A stretch of 64,000 nucleotides of DNA from Pseudanabaena sp. PCC 7367 (GCF_000317065.1 NC_019701.1:682001-746000), one strand, 5' to 3'; positions 33,588-43,505 are shown, counted from the first letter of the stretch. Notes: generated by a model from the letters alone, not told the origin. Translations and numbers: made by a program.

Positions 33588-33977
33588 TTAGCTTTTCAAC
33601 TGGAATGCGGCCACTGCCAGGCAACCCCAGCCGATCAAAAAAGCCACCCCGCCCAAGGGAGTGATTGCACCGAGCCATTTAATCCCGCTGAGGCTGAGGG
33701 CATAGAGACTGCCAGAAAAGATGGCGATCCCAGCAATAAAAGCAAATCCAGTGACATTGAACAAAGGATTACCATCACTATCACTACCTAAGCTAAGCAA
33801 AAGCAAGCCCACAGCAAGCAGCGCCAGGGCATGATACATCTGATAGCGCACACCGGTTTCAAAAATGGCGATCGCCTTTTCCGTAATTCTATCCTTGAGG
33901 GCATGGGAGGCAAACGCCCCAGCCGCCACGCCAATCCCCGCCAGGATCGCAGCTATGGCTATAAATATTTTGGCCAT
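33588..33977 (-). CDS. DUF423 family inner-membrane protein
   Basis: Four-helix membrane protein of the DUF423/YgdD family, function unknown. Sequence shows four hydrophobic segments (about 4-24, 40-60, 70-92, 97-120), with the family's AGAFASHALKDR motif after helix 1 and FETGVRYQMYHALALL in helix 2. 129 residues is usual. The IS5 remnant ends only two bases beyond its stop codon, so insertion has probably replaced the original 3' region but left the reading frame whole. Confidence 0.92.
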   Translation of the reverse strand: MAKIFIAIAAILAGIGVAAGAFASHALKDRITEKAIAIFETGVRYQMYHALALLAVGLLLLSLGSDSDGNPLFNVTGFAFIAGIAIFSGSLYALSLSGIKWLGAITPLGGVAFLIGWGCLAVAAFQLKS

Positions 33978-34076
33978 TTTTAGATCTTAAATGCACACTT
34001 AAAAAATAAAGCGATCGCCCTAATTAACTAATTCCCAGATTTACCAAACTTATCTATTCTATTACCGATCTATTAC

Positions 34077-34922
34077 CTAAGCACCACAGCCAGCCGCAGA
34101 GCCGCGACAGGTGATTACCCGTTCCGTAAATAATTCAAACCCCTGAACCGTAACACTATAGTTGGCGCGATTGACCACATGGCGAATGTTGCCATCATTG
34201 GCAGTGTAACCATTACTAGTGGTGGCAGCCGGCAAGACCAGGGGGCGAGTCGATTGGCCTTGAGCCACAACCAGATAGTTTTGCGCCGGATTAGCTGAGC
34301 CACCCATGCGACCACGACAGATATAAACATCATGATTATGGGTGGTATAGCGAGCGATCATCACGCCACTGCCGGCATTTGCTGGGCAACGCCCCGCCAC
34401 AGGTAAAGTGGGTGTTTCGGGAATGGGCACACCAGGGTTTGTGGGCAAGCCTGGGTTAGCAGCAGTAGTGGCTAAAACCTGCTCAGAATAGATGGTGCCA
34501 TTTTGGGAAATTCTAATTTGGGCATTATCCACCGCATAGGCAAAGGGGCTGTTGTTAGCAATATAACCACCATTACCGCTAGGCATGGCAAAGCCCACAT
34601 AATTACCCGTCCCACCCTGAGTCTTATTGGCTAAATAGTAGTAAAGCTGATTCGCACTATTGGCACAAATCAGGACATAGTAGGTCTGGCTTTCATACCC
34701 AGCAATGCGTCGAAGTGATTGATTGGCAAATCCTTGTCCGGGTAGGGGGCAGAAGGGATTATCGATCGCCCTAGTTACAACCGGCAATTGGGCAACGAGT
34801 TGGCTTGGCATTTGCGTCTCTTGAGCCTCTTGAGCTTCTTGAGCATGAGTGCTACCAACTGATACGCCAATGGCGCTCACAATTCCAGCCATAAATAGAG
34901 CCGCTGATCTTAAAAGTTTCAT
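34077..34922 (-). CDS. secreted protein with internally duplicated domain
   Basis: No named family recognised. I prefer the start at 34922 (MKLLRSAAL), since a Sec signal peptide begins there (hydrophobic core, then GSTHAQE), and GTGGAG lies just upstream. The 18-base longer frame is possible. After an EAQ tandem run come two copies of one domain of about 95 residues: each has a YVLIC/DVYIC strand with Cys, a PSG/PA-x4-GY-x-AN motif, a Tyr-x-Val strand and NG/QG-x4-EQVL/ERVI at the end. A Pro/Thr linker joins them. Four further cysteines lie near the domain ends. Probably a periplasmic or extracellular binding protein. Confidence 0.8.
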   Translation of the reverse strand: MKLLRSAALFMAGIVSAIGVSVGSTHAQEAQEAQETQMPSQLVAQLPVVTRAIDNPFCPLPGQGFANQSLRRIAGYESQTYYVLICANSANQLYYYLANKTQGGTGNYVGFAMPSGNGGYIANNSPFAYAVDNAQIRISQNGTIYSEQVLATTAANPGLPTNPGVPIPETPTLPVAGRCPANAGSGVMIARYTTHNHDVYICRGRMGGSANPAQNYLVVAQGQSTRPLVLPAATTSNGYTANDGNIRHVVNRANYSVTVQGFELFTERVITCRGSAAGCGA

Positions 34923-35380
34923 TGTCTCCACAATAAGCAACTTACGGAGGTACGCAGTAAGTTAGGTGTTTTACTCTTAATAAAATTAAATAATATTCCT
35001 GCTACTTCCAGGAGTTCATATTTTTGCCAGGGCAATTCAAATTACAAGGTTCTGACCGCAGCATATGGAAGTATGGCCTATTATTCATAAGCGATCAATA
35101 AAATAATTGATTACTAATCGTGCTAAATAGCAAATTAGAGTAATCCAGGCTGTTATGGGATCATACCGCATTGCTCTAGCTGAGCAAACTCAATTGTTAG
35201 CAATGGCAATAATTAATTTTCAGCTCTAAACTGAGAGTAAGCGGCCGAGGGATATTACCATGAGGCCAGGATCAGGTGCGATCGCCCTCTGTTGCTTACT
35301 AGCACAACGAAATTTTTATGGTAAAAATGCTGGCAAATCAACTAACTAACTTCAACTAACTAACTTGAGGAGAGCAAAGT
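34923..35380. other. intergenic spacer between divergent genes
   Basis: 458 bases with no gene supported. It ends with TCAACTAACTAACT repeated twice (35338-35365), which runs into the GAGGAGA ribosome site of the next gene. Confidence 0.5.
35338..35365 (+). repeat. 14-bp tandem duplication ahead of a ribosome site
   Basis: TCAACTAACTAACT occurs twice in exact tandem, then TGAGGAGAGC and the ATG at 35381. It is within the likely 5' leader of the TerB-like gene, so copy number could affect leader structure. Confidence 0.85.
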
Positions 35381-35827
35381 ATGTTGACCATATCCTATGA
35401 TGATATTTTTCGTAGCAATGCTGAAACTGCAACAGCTCTAGATTCAGATCAGGCGATCTGTGCGATCGGTGTTTTGATGATGACGATCGACGGGGAAATT
35501 GCCAGCCCAGAAGTTTCTTATTTGGTGAGTGCCCTCGAAAAGCTCAATCATGATCTCGAGCAAATTGAGCAGATTTATGCCAAAGTGATGCAAATCTTAA
35601 ATCAAGATGGGCCTGGAGCCCTGTTCAATGCTGCCATAGCTGGCCTAGCAGATGAACAAAAGGAAGTAGCCTTCGAGGTGGCCGTGAGGGTTGCCCTGGC
35701 GGACAAGAAGATTATGGATGCGGAAAATGATTGCTTGACAGCTTTAGCAGAGGCTCTAGACTTATCTAGCGATGTCATGATTAAGATCATTGATTGGGTG
35801 CTTGGCCAGGAGCAAAATAATAGCTAG
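35381..35827 (+). CDS. TerB-like tellurite-resistance-family protein
   Basis: All-helical 148-residue protein of the TerB family. Typical features are acidic helices with DSDQAICAIGVLMMTIDGEIASPE near the start and a second repeat-like VAVRVALADKKIMDAENDCLTALAEALDL, where the acidic Asp/Glu pairs can bind metal. Such proteins are common in cyanobacteria and are not proof of tellurite resistance. A strong GAGGAGA ribosome site lies 8 bases before ATG. Monocistronic. Confidence 0.85.
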   Translation: MLTISYDDIFRSNAETATALDSDQAICAIGVLMMTIDGEIASPEVSYLVSALEKLNHDLEQIEQIYAKVMQILNQDGPGALFNAAIAGLADEQKEVAFEVAVRVALADKKIMDAENDCLTALAEALDLSSDVMIKIIDWVLGQEQNNS

Positions 35828-36112
35828 GATTCAATCGGCAGATTATGAGTGGTGTTGATTCGAGCAGATCAATCTGGCTCTTGGCAAATGCTTTGGAGAG
35901 GGCGGTAAGCTCAACAAGTTAGGTAGTTAAGAGTTAGCTCAGGTAATAATCAGGTAATAGCGATCGCCAAACTAAGCAACAGTTAAGAATGCTTTAATTG
36001 CCCTATTGAACTAATAAATTGAACTAATAAAATAATAAAATCCCTTACCATTTACCTATAGCCTATAATGGCTGCGGAGCTGTTCAGGTCTGGTTAAAGG
36101 ACTTAAATCTAA

Positions 36113-36700
36113 ATGTTTGGACTACTTTTATTATTGGTAATTGCGGCTGTCCTGGTGGGGATCTATTTTCTCGCGCAACAGGGTAAAGCAAGTCCAAGTG
36201 CCAGCAACGAGCGCGATCGTAACGAAGCACCAACCATCTTCAATCTACGGATTGGCGACTTTGTGCAGTATATGGGCACCGACTGGGCAGTTGAAGGTAA
36301 ATTAACCTATAGCAGTAATGGTTATAGCTGGCTGGAATATATGCTCCAGGATGGTAATGGCATCCGCTGGATGTCGGTGGAAGAAGATGATTTAGTAGAG
36401 GTAACCTGGACTGAGCCAGTCTCTGACAATCAGATATCTGGATTGCCACCCAATCCAATTACGTTTCAAGGTGAGCAATATCGCCTGACAGAATCCGGTG
36501 AAGCAGTGATGATTCGCTCCGGTGGCACGATCAATAAACGGGCGGAACGATGTAAATATTACGAATATGAAGGGACAGAAAATAAGGTCTTGTCGATCGA
36601 GGATTGGGGCAGCGAAATGGAAGTAAACGCTGGCTTGAAAATTAACCCACGCTTGCTAGAACTCCTGCCTGGTGATGGTAAGAGTGTGTATAACAGTTAG
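36113..36700 (+). CDS. DUF4178 domain protein, membrane-anchored
   Basis: One N-terminal membrane helix (2-22), a short polar linker, then a DUF4178 domain (about 42-185) with IGDFVQYMGTDWAVEGKLTYSSNGYSWLEYML and the later YRLTESGEA...YYEYEG pattern. DUF4178 proteins in other bacteria are often next to phage-shock or potassium-channel-linked genes; here the neighbours are unrelated. 195 residues. A TATAAT hexamer lies at 36064-36069. Function unknown. Confidence 0.87.
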   Translation: MFGLLLLLVIAAVLVGIYFLAQQGKASPSASNERDRNEAPTIFNLRIGDFVQYMGTDWAVEGKLTYSSNGYSWLEYMLQDGNGIRWMSVEEDDLVEVTWTEPVSDNQISGLPPNPITFQGEQYRLTESGEAVMIRSGGTINKRAERCKYYEYEGTENKVLSIEDWGSEMEVNAGLKINPRLLELLPGDGKSVYNS

Positions 36701-36706
36701 AAGATG

Positions 36707-38428
36707 TCAGTTGGGAGTTGAGGTAGTATAAGGGAATTTAACTGTAAATACAGATCCTTGCTCTATGCTGCTTTCAACCGTAATTAAACCACCGCATAGC
36801 TCAATAACTTGTTTAGTGATCGACAAACCTAAACCGGTGCCTTGAATACTTTCAGAATTACTTCCGCGTTGAAACGATTGAAAAATGTTTTCAATATCCT
36901 TCTCTGCAATGCCTATTCCATGATCTGATATCTGTACGCTAACAAAACTGGCATTTCTGGATACTGCGAAACAGACGGTAGAATCTTCATACGAATACTT
37001 GATGGCGTTGGAAATTATATTGCGTAAAGCCATAGCAATAAGCTTTTTATCCATCCATAAGCAATCATAATTACCGTCGACTTTGAGATCTACATCAATT
37101 AATTTTTGTTTTCCGATCAGTTCAAATTCGTTACATATCTCTTGACATAAAGCATTGAAATTATGGAAATCAGGTTTATATGTAAGTTTCCCTGACTCTA
37201 ATCTAGCTAGTATTAATAGCTCATCTAGTAAGTCACGCATTTGATTGCAGGCTTGCAAGATTTTTTTGTAGCTCTTTTGCTTTTTCTGATCGTCATATCT
37301 ATCAGCATATTTGATTAAGTTTTGAATAGTTAAACTGATACTTGCAACTGGATTGCGAAACTCATGGGAAGTAATATTCACAAATTGTGATTTAAGCTGG
37401 TTAATCTCTTTTTCCTGCTTCAAAGTATTTCTCAGTTTAGTTTCAATAAACTTGAGTTGCGTTTTTTCAACTTCTTGCAGTCTAATTAACAAAATAATGA
37501 ATGCGCCAACCAGACCAATAATGGTGAAAAACATTAAATCTAGCGGGCGTAGCTTTTCTTCAATATTTCTTCTGGGAATAACTAATGCGATCGACCAATC
37601 AGCCTCTCTAAGGGGAACCTGGGCAACAAAAACCGACTCATTGTCAATCGTAGCTAGTTCAATTTTTTTTATCCCTTCTACCATTTGTTTGGCAATAGTT
37701 CTTAAATCATCCGATTCAGACTCAAGAAAACTTTGGGCTGGCATTTCAAGAGTGCCTGTTTTACTACTATCTGGATGGATGATGGGAGCTCCCTCAGAAT
37801 TTAGCGCAAATGCATAACTATGTTCCCCATAGCCCAGCTCTTTGACTACGTTGGATAGTCGATTAATATCAATGCCAGCCGTATTTAATCCTATTACTTT
37901 TCTCTGAAAAGTTGAGTCTACCCAAATTGGCGCAACTACTATTATTAGTGGTATGCCATATACTCTAGAAATAAGAGGATTAGAAACTGTTACTTTCCCT
38001 GATAATCCCATCTGAATATGGGGGCGGTCTCTGACATTAGCGTCTACTTTACCAATATGAGTAACGTAGTATTCTCCGCTAGGAAATACTAGGGCAAAGT
38101 GATAAAACTCTTCGATTCGATCAGCTTCAGCTTCAAGATATGGCCCCGCAATAGTCCAATCCAATGTTTTTAGACTAGTTGAATTTGCTATAGTGCTAAC
38201 TTCTGACTTTCTTACCGCAAGCCATGTATCAATTTTATCTACCCCTTCTTGAACCTGAACTAAAGCCGCCTCCTTTAGAGTTTCTAAAATCAGTTTTCGA
38301 GCCGATCTGTAGCTATAATAGGCTCCTCCCCACATCATAAAGACTATGGTGACTATACTTAAACGAATGATAATCTTTTTGGGATTAAACCCTCTGTGCT
38401 TAAACTTCATACGCCTAAGATCGGCCAT
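36707..38428 (-). CDS. Cache-domain sensor histidine kinase
   Basis: Membrane sensor kinase. Two helices (about 20-38 and 297-317) enclose a periplasmic double-Cache-like domain (about 45-290) that includes the FALVFPSGEYYVTHIGK and DRPHIQMGLSGK patterns of dCache ligand modules for small amines or acids. A coiled linker (320-350) leads to a dimerisation domain with SHEFRNP (His355) and an ATPase domain with N-box RNIISNAIKYSYED, G1 DHGIGI and G2 GTGLGLSI. All kinase motifs are intact. No response regulator is adjacent, so the partner must be encoded elsewhere. M7 (MKFKHRG) is an alternative start. Confidence 0.93.
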   Translation of the reverse strand: MADLRRMKFKHRGFNPKKIIIRLSIVTIVFMMWGGAYYSYRSARKLILETLKEAALVQVQEGVDKIDTWLAVRKSEVSTIANSTSLKTLDWTIAGPYLEAEADRIEEFYHFALVFPSGEYYVTHIGKVDANVRDRPHIQMGLSGKVTVSNPLISRVYGIPLIIVVAPIWVDSTFQRKVIGLNTAGIDINRLSNVVKELGYGEHSYAFALNSEGAPIIHPDSSKTGTLEMPAQSFLESESDDLRTIAKQMVEGIKKIELATIDNESVFVAQVPLREADWSIALVIPRRNIEEKLRPLDLMFFTIIGLVGAFIILLIRLQEVEKTQLKFIETKLRNTLKQEKEINQLKSQFVNITSHEFRNPVASISLTIQNLIKYADRYDDQKKQKSYKKILQACNQMRDLLDELLILARLESGKLTYKPDFHNFNALCQEICNEFELIGKQKLIDVDLKVDGNYDCLWMDKKLIAMALRNIISNAIKYSYEDSTVCFAVSRNASFVSVQISDHGIGIAEKDIENIFQSFQRGSNSESIQGTGLGLSITKQVIELCGGLITVESSIEQGSVFTVKFPYTTSTPN

Positions 38429-38936
38429 ACTCCGATATCTATCGATTTATTTCTGAAAAATAAAAGCTAACCAACTAATATGCCACTTCGTAGTAGTCAT
38501 TTGCTTAACTCAGTGGCACAACGCAATTGCATATAATATCAACAAATTTCAGACTTTAAATTTTACTGTTTGGATAGATATTGGGTAATTTGATTTTTAG
38601 AGTAATGTACCCTTTTATCGTGAAACCACCTGTTCAATTGCAAAAGAGAAACAAGTAAGCTTAGTTGAAATATACCGACAACTCTAGGCTTATGTGCGTT
38701 ATAAGTATTTTATTATTTGAATTTCTCTGTTTAGATAAAATACGGAATTAAGTGATTTGAGCAAGAAGCAAAATTATGGCGTTATACCTTAGCGGGATGG
38801 TCTAAAGAGTAAGCTAATTGGTCAAGCTATTATTATGTAGACGCTTTTGTAGACGCTTTGATATTTTCACCAATGGCGTTTTCATCCCTGAATTACGCAA
38901 TGCCAAAATCATCTTACATTTGTTGTAAAAGAGAGC
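38429..38936. other. intergenic spacer
   Basis: 508 AT-rich bases without a supported gene. TGTAGACGCTTT is present twice in near-tandem (38835 onward). No T-tract hairpin for either flanking gene was found. Confidence 0.45.
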
Positions 38937-39857
38937 TCAATTTGGTAACTCTACGGAAGCGGGCTTGGAAATATGGGGTAGACCCCAGCCCAGTTTTTCG
39001 CGCAATACTTTAAAGAACTCACCCGCATGTAAGCGAATGAACCTGGCCGGGTGGGGCGATCGCTCGATTACGACATGATTATCGGGATAGACATAGCAAC
39101 CCGCATTGCCATCGGCCACCAAAACTAGACGGTGTTTATTGGCGGGGGTAATTACCACTGGCTCAGTATTGGCAAAAACCAATGCCCGTGAAGCCATCGA
39201 ATGGGCACAAATCGGCACCAATTGCAGCACTGGGATCGCTGGCTCGATCACTGGCCCCCCGGCCGAAAGCGCATAGGCAGTTGATCCGGTGGGGGTAGCA
39301 ATAATCACACCATCGGCAGCCACATCAACGGGCATATGTTGGCCGATCGTAATTTCAAAATGACACATGCTGGTCAGTGGCTCGCGGTGGATCACCATCT
39401 CATTGAGGGCAAGCGCTTCCCATAGCAATGTTTTGCCATCATAGACCCTAACCGTAATCATCGATCGCTGTTCGATAATATATTCATTATCAACTACATG
39501 CTGCATATCTTCTTGCCAGCCGCCCATATAGCCTTCAGTCAGAAAGCCCATGTGGCCAGTGTTGATCGAAATGACGGGCAAGCCAGCGGGGGCAATCTGG
39601 CGGAAAGTGGACAATACTGTGCCATCACCACCGAGGGCAACGACAAAAGACATGTCTTGATCGAATCCTGGCGGCACCAAGCTTTCGATCGGTGTGTGGC
39701 AAACGGGGCTGTCGGGCTTAGCATAGCCTAAAATGCCTCCCCAGCCAGTGGTGACAACTACTTGCCATCCTAAATCGGAGAACCAACTTTTAATTGCACT
39801 GGTTGCCTCTTTGGCAACTGGCTTTGCATCGTTGTAGATGATGCCTACTTTCGGCAC
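38937..39857 (-). CDS. nadK: NAD kinase
   Basis: ATP-dependent kinase converting NAD to NADP. The invariant GGDGT (76-80) sits after ALGGD, and the catalytic and NAD-binding segments NEMVIHREP and [15 protein letters not shown] are present. 306 residues is normal. Cyanobacteria usually have two NAD kinases, one serving photosynthesis and one serving sugar metabolism; I cannot tell which this is. It is preceded on its strand by a spacer rich in TGATCA palindromes. Confidence 0.96.
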   Translation of the reverse strand: MPKVGIIYNDAKPVAKEATSAIKSWFSDLGWQVVVTTGWGGILGYAKPDSPVCHTPIESLVPPGFDQDMSFVVALGGDGTVLSTFRQIAPAGLPVISINTGHMGFLTEGYMGGWQEDMQHVVDNEYIIEQRSMITVRVYDGKTLLWEALALNEMVIHREPLTSMCHFEITIGQHMPVDVAADGVIIATPTGSTAYALSAGGPVIEPAIPVLQLVPICAHSMASRALVFANTEPVVITPANKHRLVLVADGNAGCYVYPDNHVVIERSPHPARFIRLHAGEFFKVLREKLGWGLPHISKPASVELPN

Positions 39858-40209
39858 GCTAAGAAACCATCCGAAAAACTAAGATTTATGGCAATGATCC
39901 GTTAATCATCCATTGCCGTGTTAGCAAATTATAGCCTTATCAGGAGCATTTAACTGCCTCAATTATAGTCTTAGTCATGTTTGCTAATTTTTCGCCGGAC
40001 TGTAATTACATTACTGATCGCAAAATTGAATATTCAGTAATGCTTAAAGTAATGCTTAGGCATGGCTACAAACCTAATTAGACGAACCTTCTTTACTACT
40101 TTAGCCCAAATGTAATATTGATCAATTGATCATCAGTGCAATGAAAAATGATCACTAATGATCACTAAAGTCACAATACGGTTTTTAGGCGATCGCCGAT
40201 AACGAAACA
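39858..40209. other. spacer upstream of nadK with TGATCA cluster
   Basis: No gene. It contains a perfect 14-bp palindrome TGATCAATTGATCA (40119-40132) and a tandem TGATCACTAA repeat (40149-40168), together four TGATCA hexamers in 50 bases, lying 260-310 bases before the nadK start. Confidence 0.5.
40119..40168. promoter_or_regulatory. TGATCA palindrome cluster, possible operator
   Basis: A perfect 14-bp palindrome and two tandem TGATCACTAA units, as noted for the spacer. It does not match NtcA (GTA-N8-TAC) or CRP sites. It could also be where the upstream aminotransferase transcript ends. Confidence 0.3.
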
Positions 40210-41391
40210 TTAGGCAGCGCCAAAACTAGCCGCGATCGTTTGGATTGCTTGAGCCAGGAGTTTATATTCACTTTCCTGGTTGTAAGCCTGTGCCGATATG
40301 CGTAGCCACAATCGATCGGCAAAGGGCATAACTGGCACTTCGATTTGATATTCTTGCCAGAGTCGATCGTTTAACTCAACCGCAGAAATTGGCATGGTGG
40401 GCAAGGCGATCGTAGCCATTGAGCCCAACATTTCTGTTGGTGCATTTGGTGATTGCTGCCAAGCCTGGTTTAAATAATCCACCGCCCAGATTACTAGATT
40501 ATGGTTGCGCTGTTTAATAGATTTGGCCTGGGATGTCATTTGGTCAAGCGATCGCTGAAACTTGATCGCCTCGCTGACTGCTAACCAAGCACTGGGATCG
40601 CGGGTGCCGACCCAATCAAACTCAGCCACATAGCCAGAACCATAACCGTGGGAAATAACCGTAGGGTGAATCTGATCTGTTAGCTGAGGGAAGGGTGAAT
40701 TGGGATTAGTCCACAAAAAACCACAACCCTTGGGCGCGCAGAGCCACTTATGGCAATTGCCCACATACCAATCCGCGCCGATCGCTTGCAAATCCAGATC
40801 GATCATTCCTGGCGCGTGGGCTCCATCGATCAAAGTGGGGATTTTGTGCTCTCTGGCTAATTTCACCAATTCAATTACTGGCAAGATCAAGGCGGTGGCG
40901 GAGGTAATATGATCAACTACTAACAATTTGGTGCTTGAGCTAATCACCCCAGCGATTGCCTCGATTACCTGCTCTGGCCGCTCAATCGGGAAAGGCACAA
41001 CTGCTTCGATTGGCCTTATTCCAACCCGATCGCCAATGAACTCTAATGTTTTACGCACCGCGCCATAGGTATGGTTGGTAACGACAATCTGATCACCAGG
41101 ACTAAACTGGAGCGATCGCACCACCGCATTCACCCCCGCCGTGGCATTTTCCACAAATACTAAATCCTGCCCTGTGGCTCCCACAAACTCGGCCAGATCA
41201 GCAGCGGCAGCCCTGAGTAAGACAGGCAATTCCTGACCCATGAAGCGGACTGGTTGCCTTTCCAGTTGCGATCGCCATTGCTGCTGTTTTTCTAGCACCG
41301 CGATCGGACATGCCCCAAAAGAGCCATGATTGAGAAAAATGCAATCCGGTTCTAATCGCCACAGGTTGCGGATCGATTTGCCAAAAGCCAA
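40210..41391 (-). CDS. class V aminotransferase, isopenicillin-N-epimerase-like
   Basis: PLP-dependent enzyme of aminotransferase class V, closest in pattern to the CefD/isopenicillin N epimerase-like group (FLNHGSFGACP at 19-29, ATAGVNAVVRSL). LIDGAHAPG (Asp189) binds the cofactor nitrogen and NCHKWLCAPKG carries the Schiff-base Lys215. 393 residues is usual. It lacks the conserved active-site Cys loop of cysteine desulfurases, so it is not a IscS/SufS. Such genes in cyanobacteria are generally annotated by similarity only; the real substrate may be an amino acid epimerisation or cleavage. Stands alone. Confidence 0.87.
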   Translation of the reverse strand: MAFGKSIRNLWRLEPDCIFLNHGSFGACPIAVLEKQQQWRSQLERQPVRFMGQELPVLLRAAAADLAEFVGATGQDLVFVENATAGVNAVVRSLQFSPGDQIVVTNHTYGAVRKTLEFIGDRVGIRPIEAVVPFPIERPEQVIEAIAGVISSSTKLLVVDHITSATALILPVIELVKLAREHKIPTLIDGAHAPGMIDLDLQAIGADWYVGNCHKWLCAPKGCGFLWTNPNSPFPQLTDQIHPTVISHGYGSGYVAEFDWVGTRDPSAWLAVSEAIKFQRSLDQMTSQAKSIKQRNHNLVIWAVDYLNQAWQQSPNAPTEMLGSMATIALPTMPISAVELNDRLWQEYQIEVPVMPFADRLWLRISAQAYNQESEYKLLAQAIQTIAASFGAA

Positions 41392-41827
41392 ATTTCACCT
41401 CACCCCAAATTACTTGACCAATCTTGACTAATCTCGACCAATAGCGATTAAACCATAGAATCGTTAAAAGAATCATGATTACAGCCTAAAGTCGAGTAAA
41501 AAGGCGATAATCAAGTTTTGCGACTAAGTTATGGTTATTAACTCAGGTAAAACAGATCGGTTTTTAAGCGGATAGATAATCTAGTCACTGCTGGTTTTAG
41601 CTATTACCAAATACTTAATAAACTAGGATAAAACAGGCCGAATTTACCTATGATCAAACTATGCTCTATTAGATAGTAGAGTAGGTAAGTCTTGATTAAT
41701 TTAATCGATTAATCTAAGTATGGCCTAGATTTTGAATTCAGTTTGGCGATCGTTGCCTACATTAATGCCTGGATCAAGAGTTTCGCGCAAATTAGCAGAG
41801 TGGGTTATGGCTGGTAGGAGGTTTTAG
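41392..41827. other. intergenic spacer
   Basis: 436 bases between divergent genes with no gene, repeat or hairpin that I can support. It ends in the strong ribosome site TAGGAGG. Confidence 0.45.
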
Positions 41828-42553
41828 ATGATATCAGGACTCAAGTCATCCACCCTTGAGTTACTAAGGCGATTTAATACTAGCTTTCCCCAATTCTACG
41901 AGCAGTTTGTGAGTAGTGAAATTCAGCTGCAAAATTTGAAGCTGGCCTACAAGCTATATCAAACCAGGCAAGCAGTAATTGAAATCAACCCTGAAGGCAG
42001 CAAGAGTATTCTTTATTTTGCCTATCGTAATCAATCGTTCCTGCTCAATGATATTTTTGGGGTTTTGGCTGCCTATGGTCTAACGATCCACAGCCTGAGT
42101 TTGTATGGGCAGATCTATCCACCCATGCTGATGTTTATGAAATTAACCATCTCGCGGGGTGGCAAGACTTTGCCTGCCAAGACCTCCGAGAATGTGCATA
42201 AGGCGATCAAAGAAACTCTGCTGGGGCATTTTGAAGTTGAAGAAATGCTAGCGCTGGAATTCAACCTTGATAGTGGCCTGCGGCGCGTAGAGACAAATTT
42301 TTATGTCGATCGGGTTTTTCACCTGCCTGCCCTGCTGATCGAAGCGGACAACCAACCAGGTTTGTTCTATAAGGTGATGAATGCATTGTGGCAAGAGGAT
42401 TTGCTGGTGGTAAATGCCAACTTGCTGGTGTGGCGTGGACGCACCCGCTTGATTTTGTATTTGCTGGGCCCCAATGAAGGTTTGATCCCAGAATATTTGG
42501 GGACTAAGATCGCCGATAGTTTAAAAAATCGTTTGCTTGAAAAGCAGTATTAA
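41828..42553 (+). CDS. ACT-domain-like conserved cyanobacterial protein
   Basis: 241-residue protein whose two halves look like ACT regulatory domains. The first (about 65-150) has SFLLNDIFGVLAAYGLTIHSLSLYG, the second (about 167-235) PALLIEADNQPGLFYKVMNALWQEDLLVVNANLLVWRG; both fit the ACT pattern of a glycine-rich ligand turn between the first strand and helix. ACT domains bind amino acids and other small ligands and regulate enzymes. No catalytic domain is attached, so it may be a stand-alone sensor, like GlnD C-termini or GcvR. The strong TAGGAGG lies 7 bases before ATG. Confidence 0.75.
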   Translation: MISGLKSSTLELLRRFNTSFPQFYEQFVSSEIQLQNLKLAYKLYQTRQAVIEINPEGSKSILYFAYRNQSFLLNDIFGVLAAYGLTIHSLSLYGQIYPPMLMFMKLTISRGGKTLPAKTSENVHKAIKETLLGHFEVEEMLALEFNLDSGLRRVETNFYVDRVFHLPALLIEADNQPGLFYKVMNALWQEDLLVVNANLLVWRGRTRLILYLLGPNEGLIPEYLGTKIADSLKNRLLEKQY

Positions 42554-42707
42554 TCTACATATTGCTTGATCCAGTGATGGCAACCACAGCACTAACTGTA
42601 AATATTCGGCACCTGACCGATCGCTTATTGCTCGATCGTCTGGTCATCCTGCCAATATGCAAAGTTCATTTATGGTGCGGTAACTGATGCAAAAAAATTG
42701 AGATTGG

Positions 42708-43505
42708 CTAACTAGCCACAGAGCTACGATCGATACTCTTGCGATCGGGATTGTTGGTTGCCAGCCATCGCAATAAAACCTGTTCCAGGGTGTGATTATT
42801 TTTATGCACGCCTTGCTTTAGCCACTGGCCGATCGCATCAAAGGGCGTAAAACTATTGCCAGCTTGCCAATTAAAGTCAATCCCCATAGAAGTTAAATGG
42901 GTGCCAGGTAATGCTTGTACCTTAACCGTCTCCGGGAACTTGAGCTTTAGTTGGGTGGAAAGGTCAGTGATTTCATCAATGCTGTCGTCAAAAAAACGTA
43001 CTAGCAAATTGTGGCGGGTTTTATACTGGCGATCGACCAGATCCCTGGTAGCTTCTGGCGAGGGATAGAATTCCATTTCCGCCATTTCCGGAATTGTAAC
43101 CGCCAGCTCTTTGAAAAAAGGAACCGATCGCTTAGCACTGTAGTTGTTGTAGGCGATGAACATATTGCCAGTACGATCGCAGTTGTAGTAGCAGTTCAGC
43201 AACAAATGCACCTTGCAGCCCATGCTATGCCCCAGACCATAGACGGGGAAATAGTCTAAGAATAATTTGCTGCGGGCTTTTTGAAAGGTTTTATAAGTCT
43301 CGGCGGCAATCTGACCGTGATCAAAGGTATTGTTCGCAAAGGGCGTAGCCACAATCACATAACCATAACTGGCCAGCTTTTCTAGCAAACGGCGATAGGC
43401 AATGTGCGGCGCTGCGGCAAAAAATGCCCCGCCCAGGAAGTGGATTACTCCTTTGGGTTTGGGTGGGGTTAACACCCAGTTTTGTTCTACCTGTAGCCAT
43501 TCCAT
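42708..43505 (-). CDS. DUF1350 family alpha/beta-hydrolase-fold protein
   Basis: Member of DUF1350, restricted largely to cyanobacteria and chloroplasts. GVIHFLGGAFFAAAPHIAYRRLLEKLA begins the core, and GLGHSMGCKVHLLLN matches an alpha/beta-hydrolase nucleophile elbow (G-x-S-x-G, as GHSMG). LPGTHLTSMG near the end may provide the His. 265 residues, no signal peptide. The elbow looks intact, so an esterase or lipase activity is possible, but no substrate is established for the family. Confidence 0.9.
   Translation of the reverse strand: MEWLQVEQNWVLTPPKPKGVIHFLGGAFFAAAPHIAYRRLLEKLASYGYVIVATPFANNTFDHGQIAAETYKTFQKARSKLFLDYFPVYGLGHSMGCKVHLLLNCYYNCDRTGNMFIAYNNYSAKRSVPFFKELAVTIPEMAEMEFYPSPEATRDLVDRQYKTRHNLLVRFFDDSIDEITDLSTQLKLKFPETVKVQALPGTHLTSMGIDFNWQAGNSFTPFDAIGQWLKQGVHKNNHTLEQVLLRWLATNNPDRKSIDRSSVAS

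Noticed and set aside
35381-35827. Tellurite resistance operon
   Set aside because: TerB-like proteins are widespread; none of the terACDEF genes is near.
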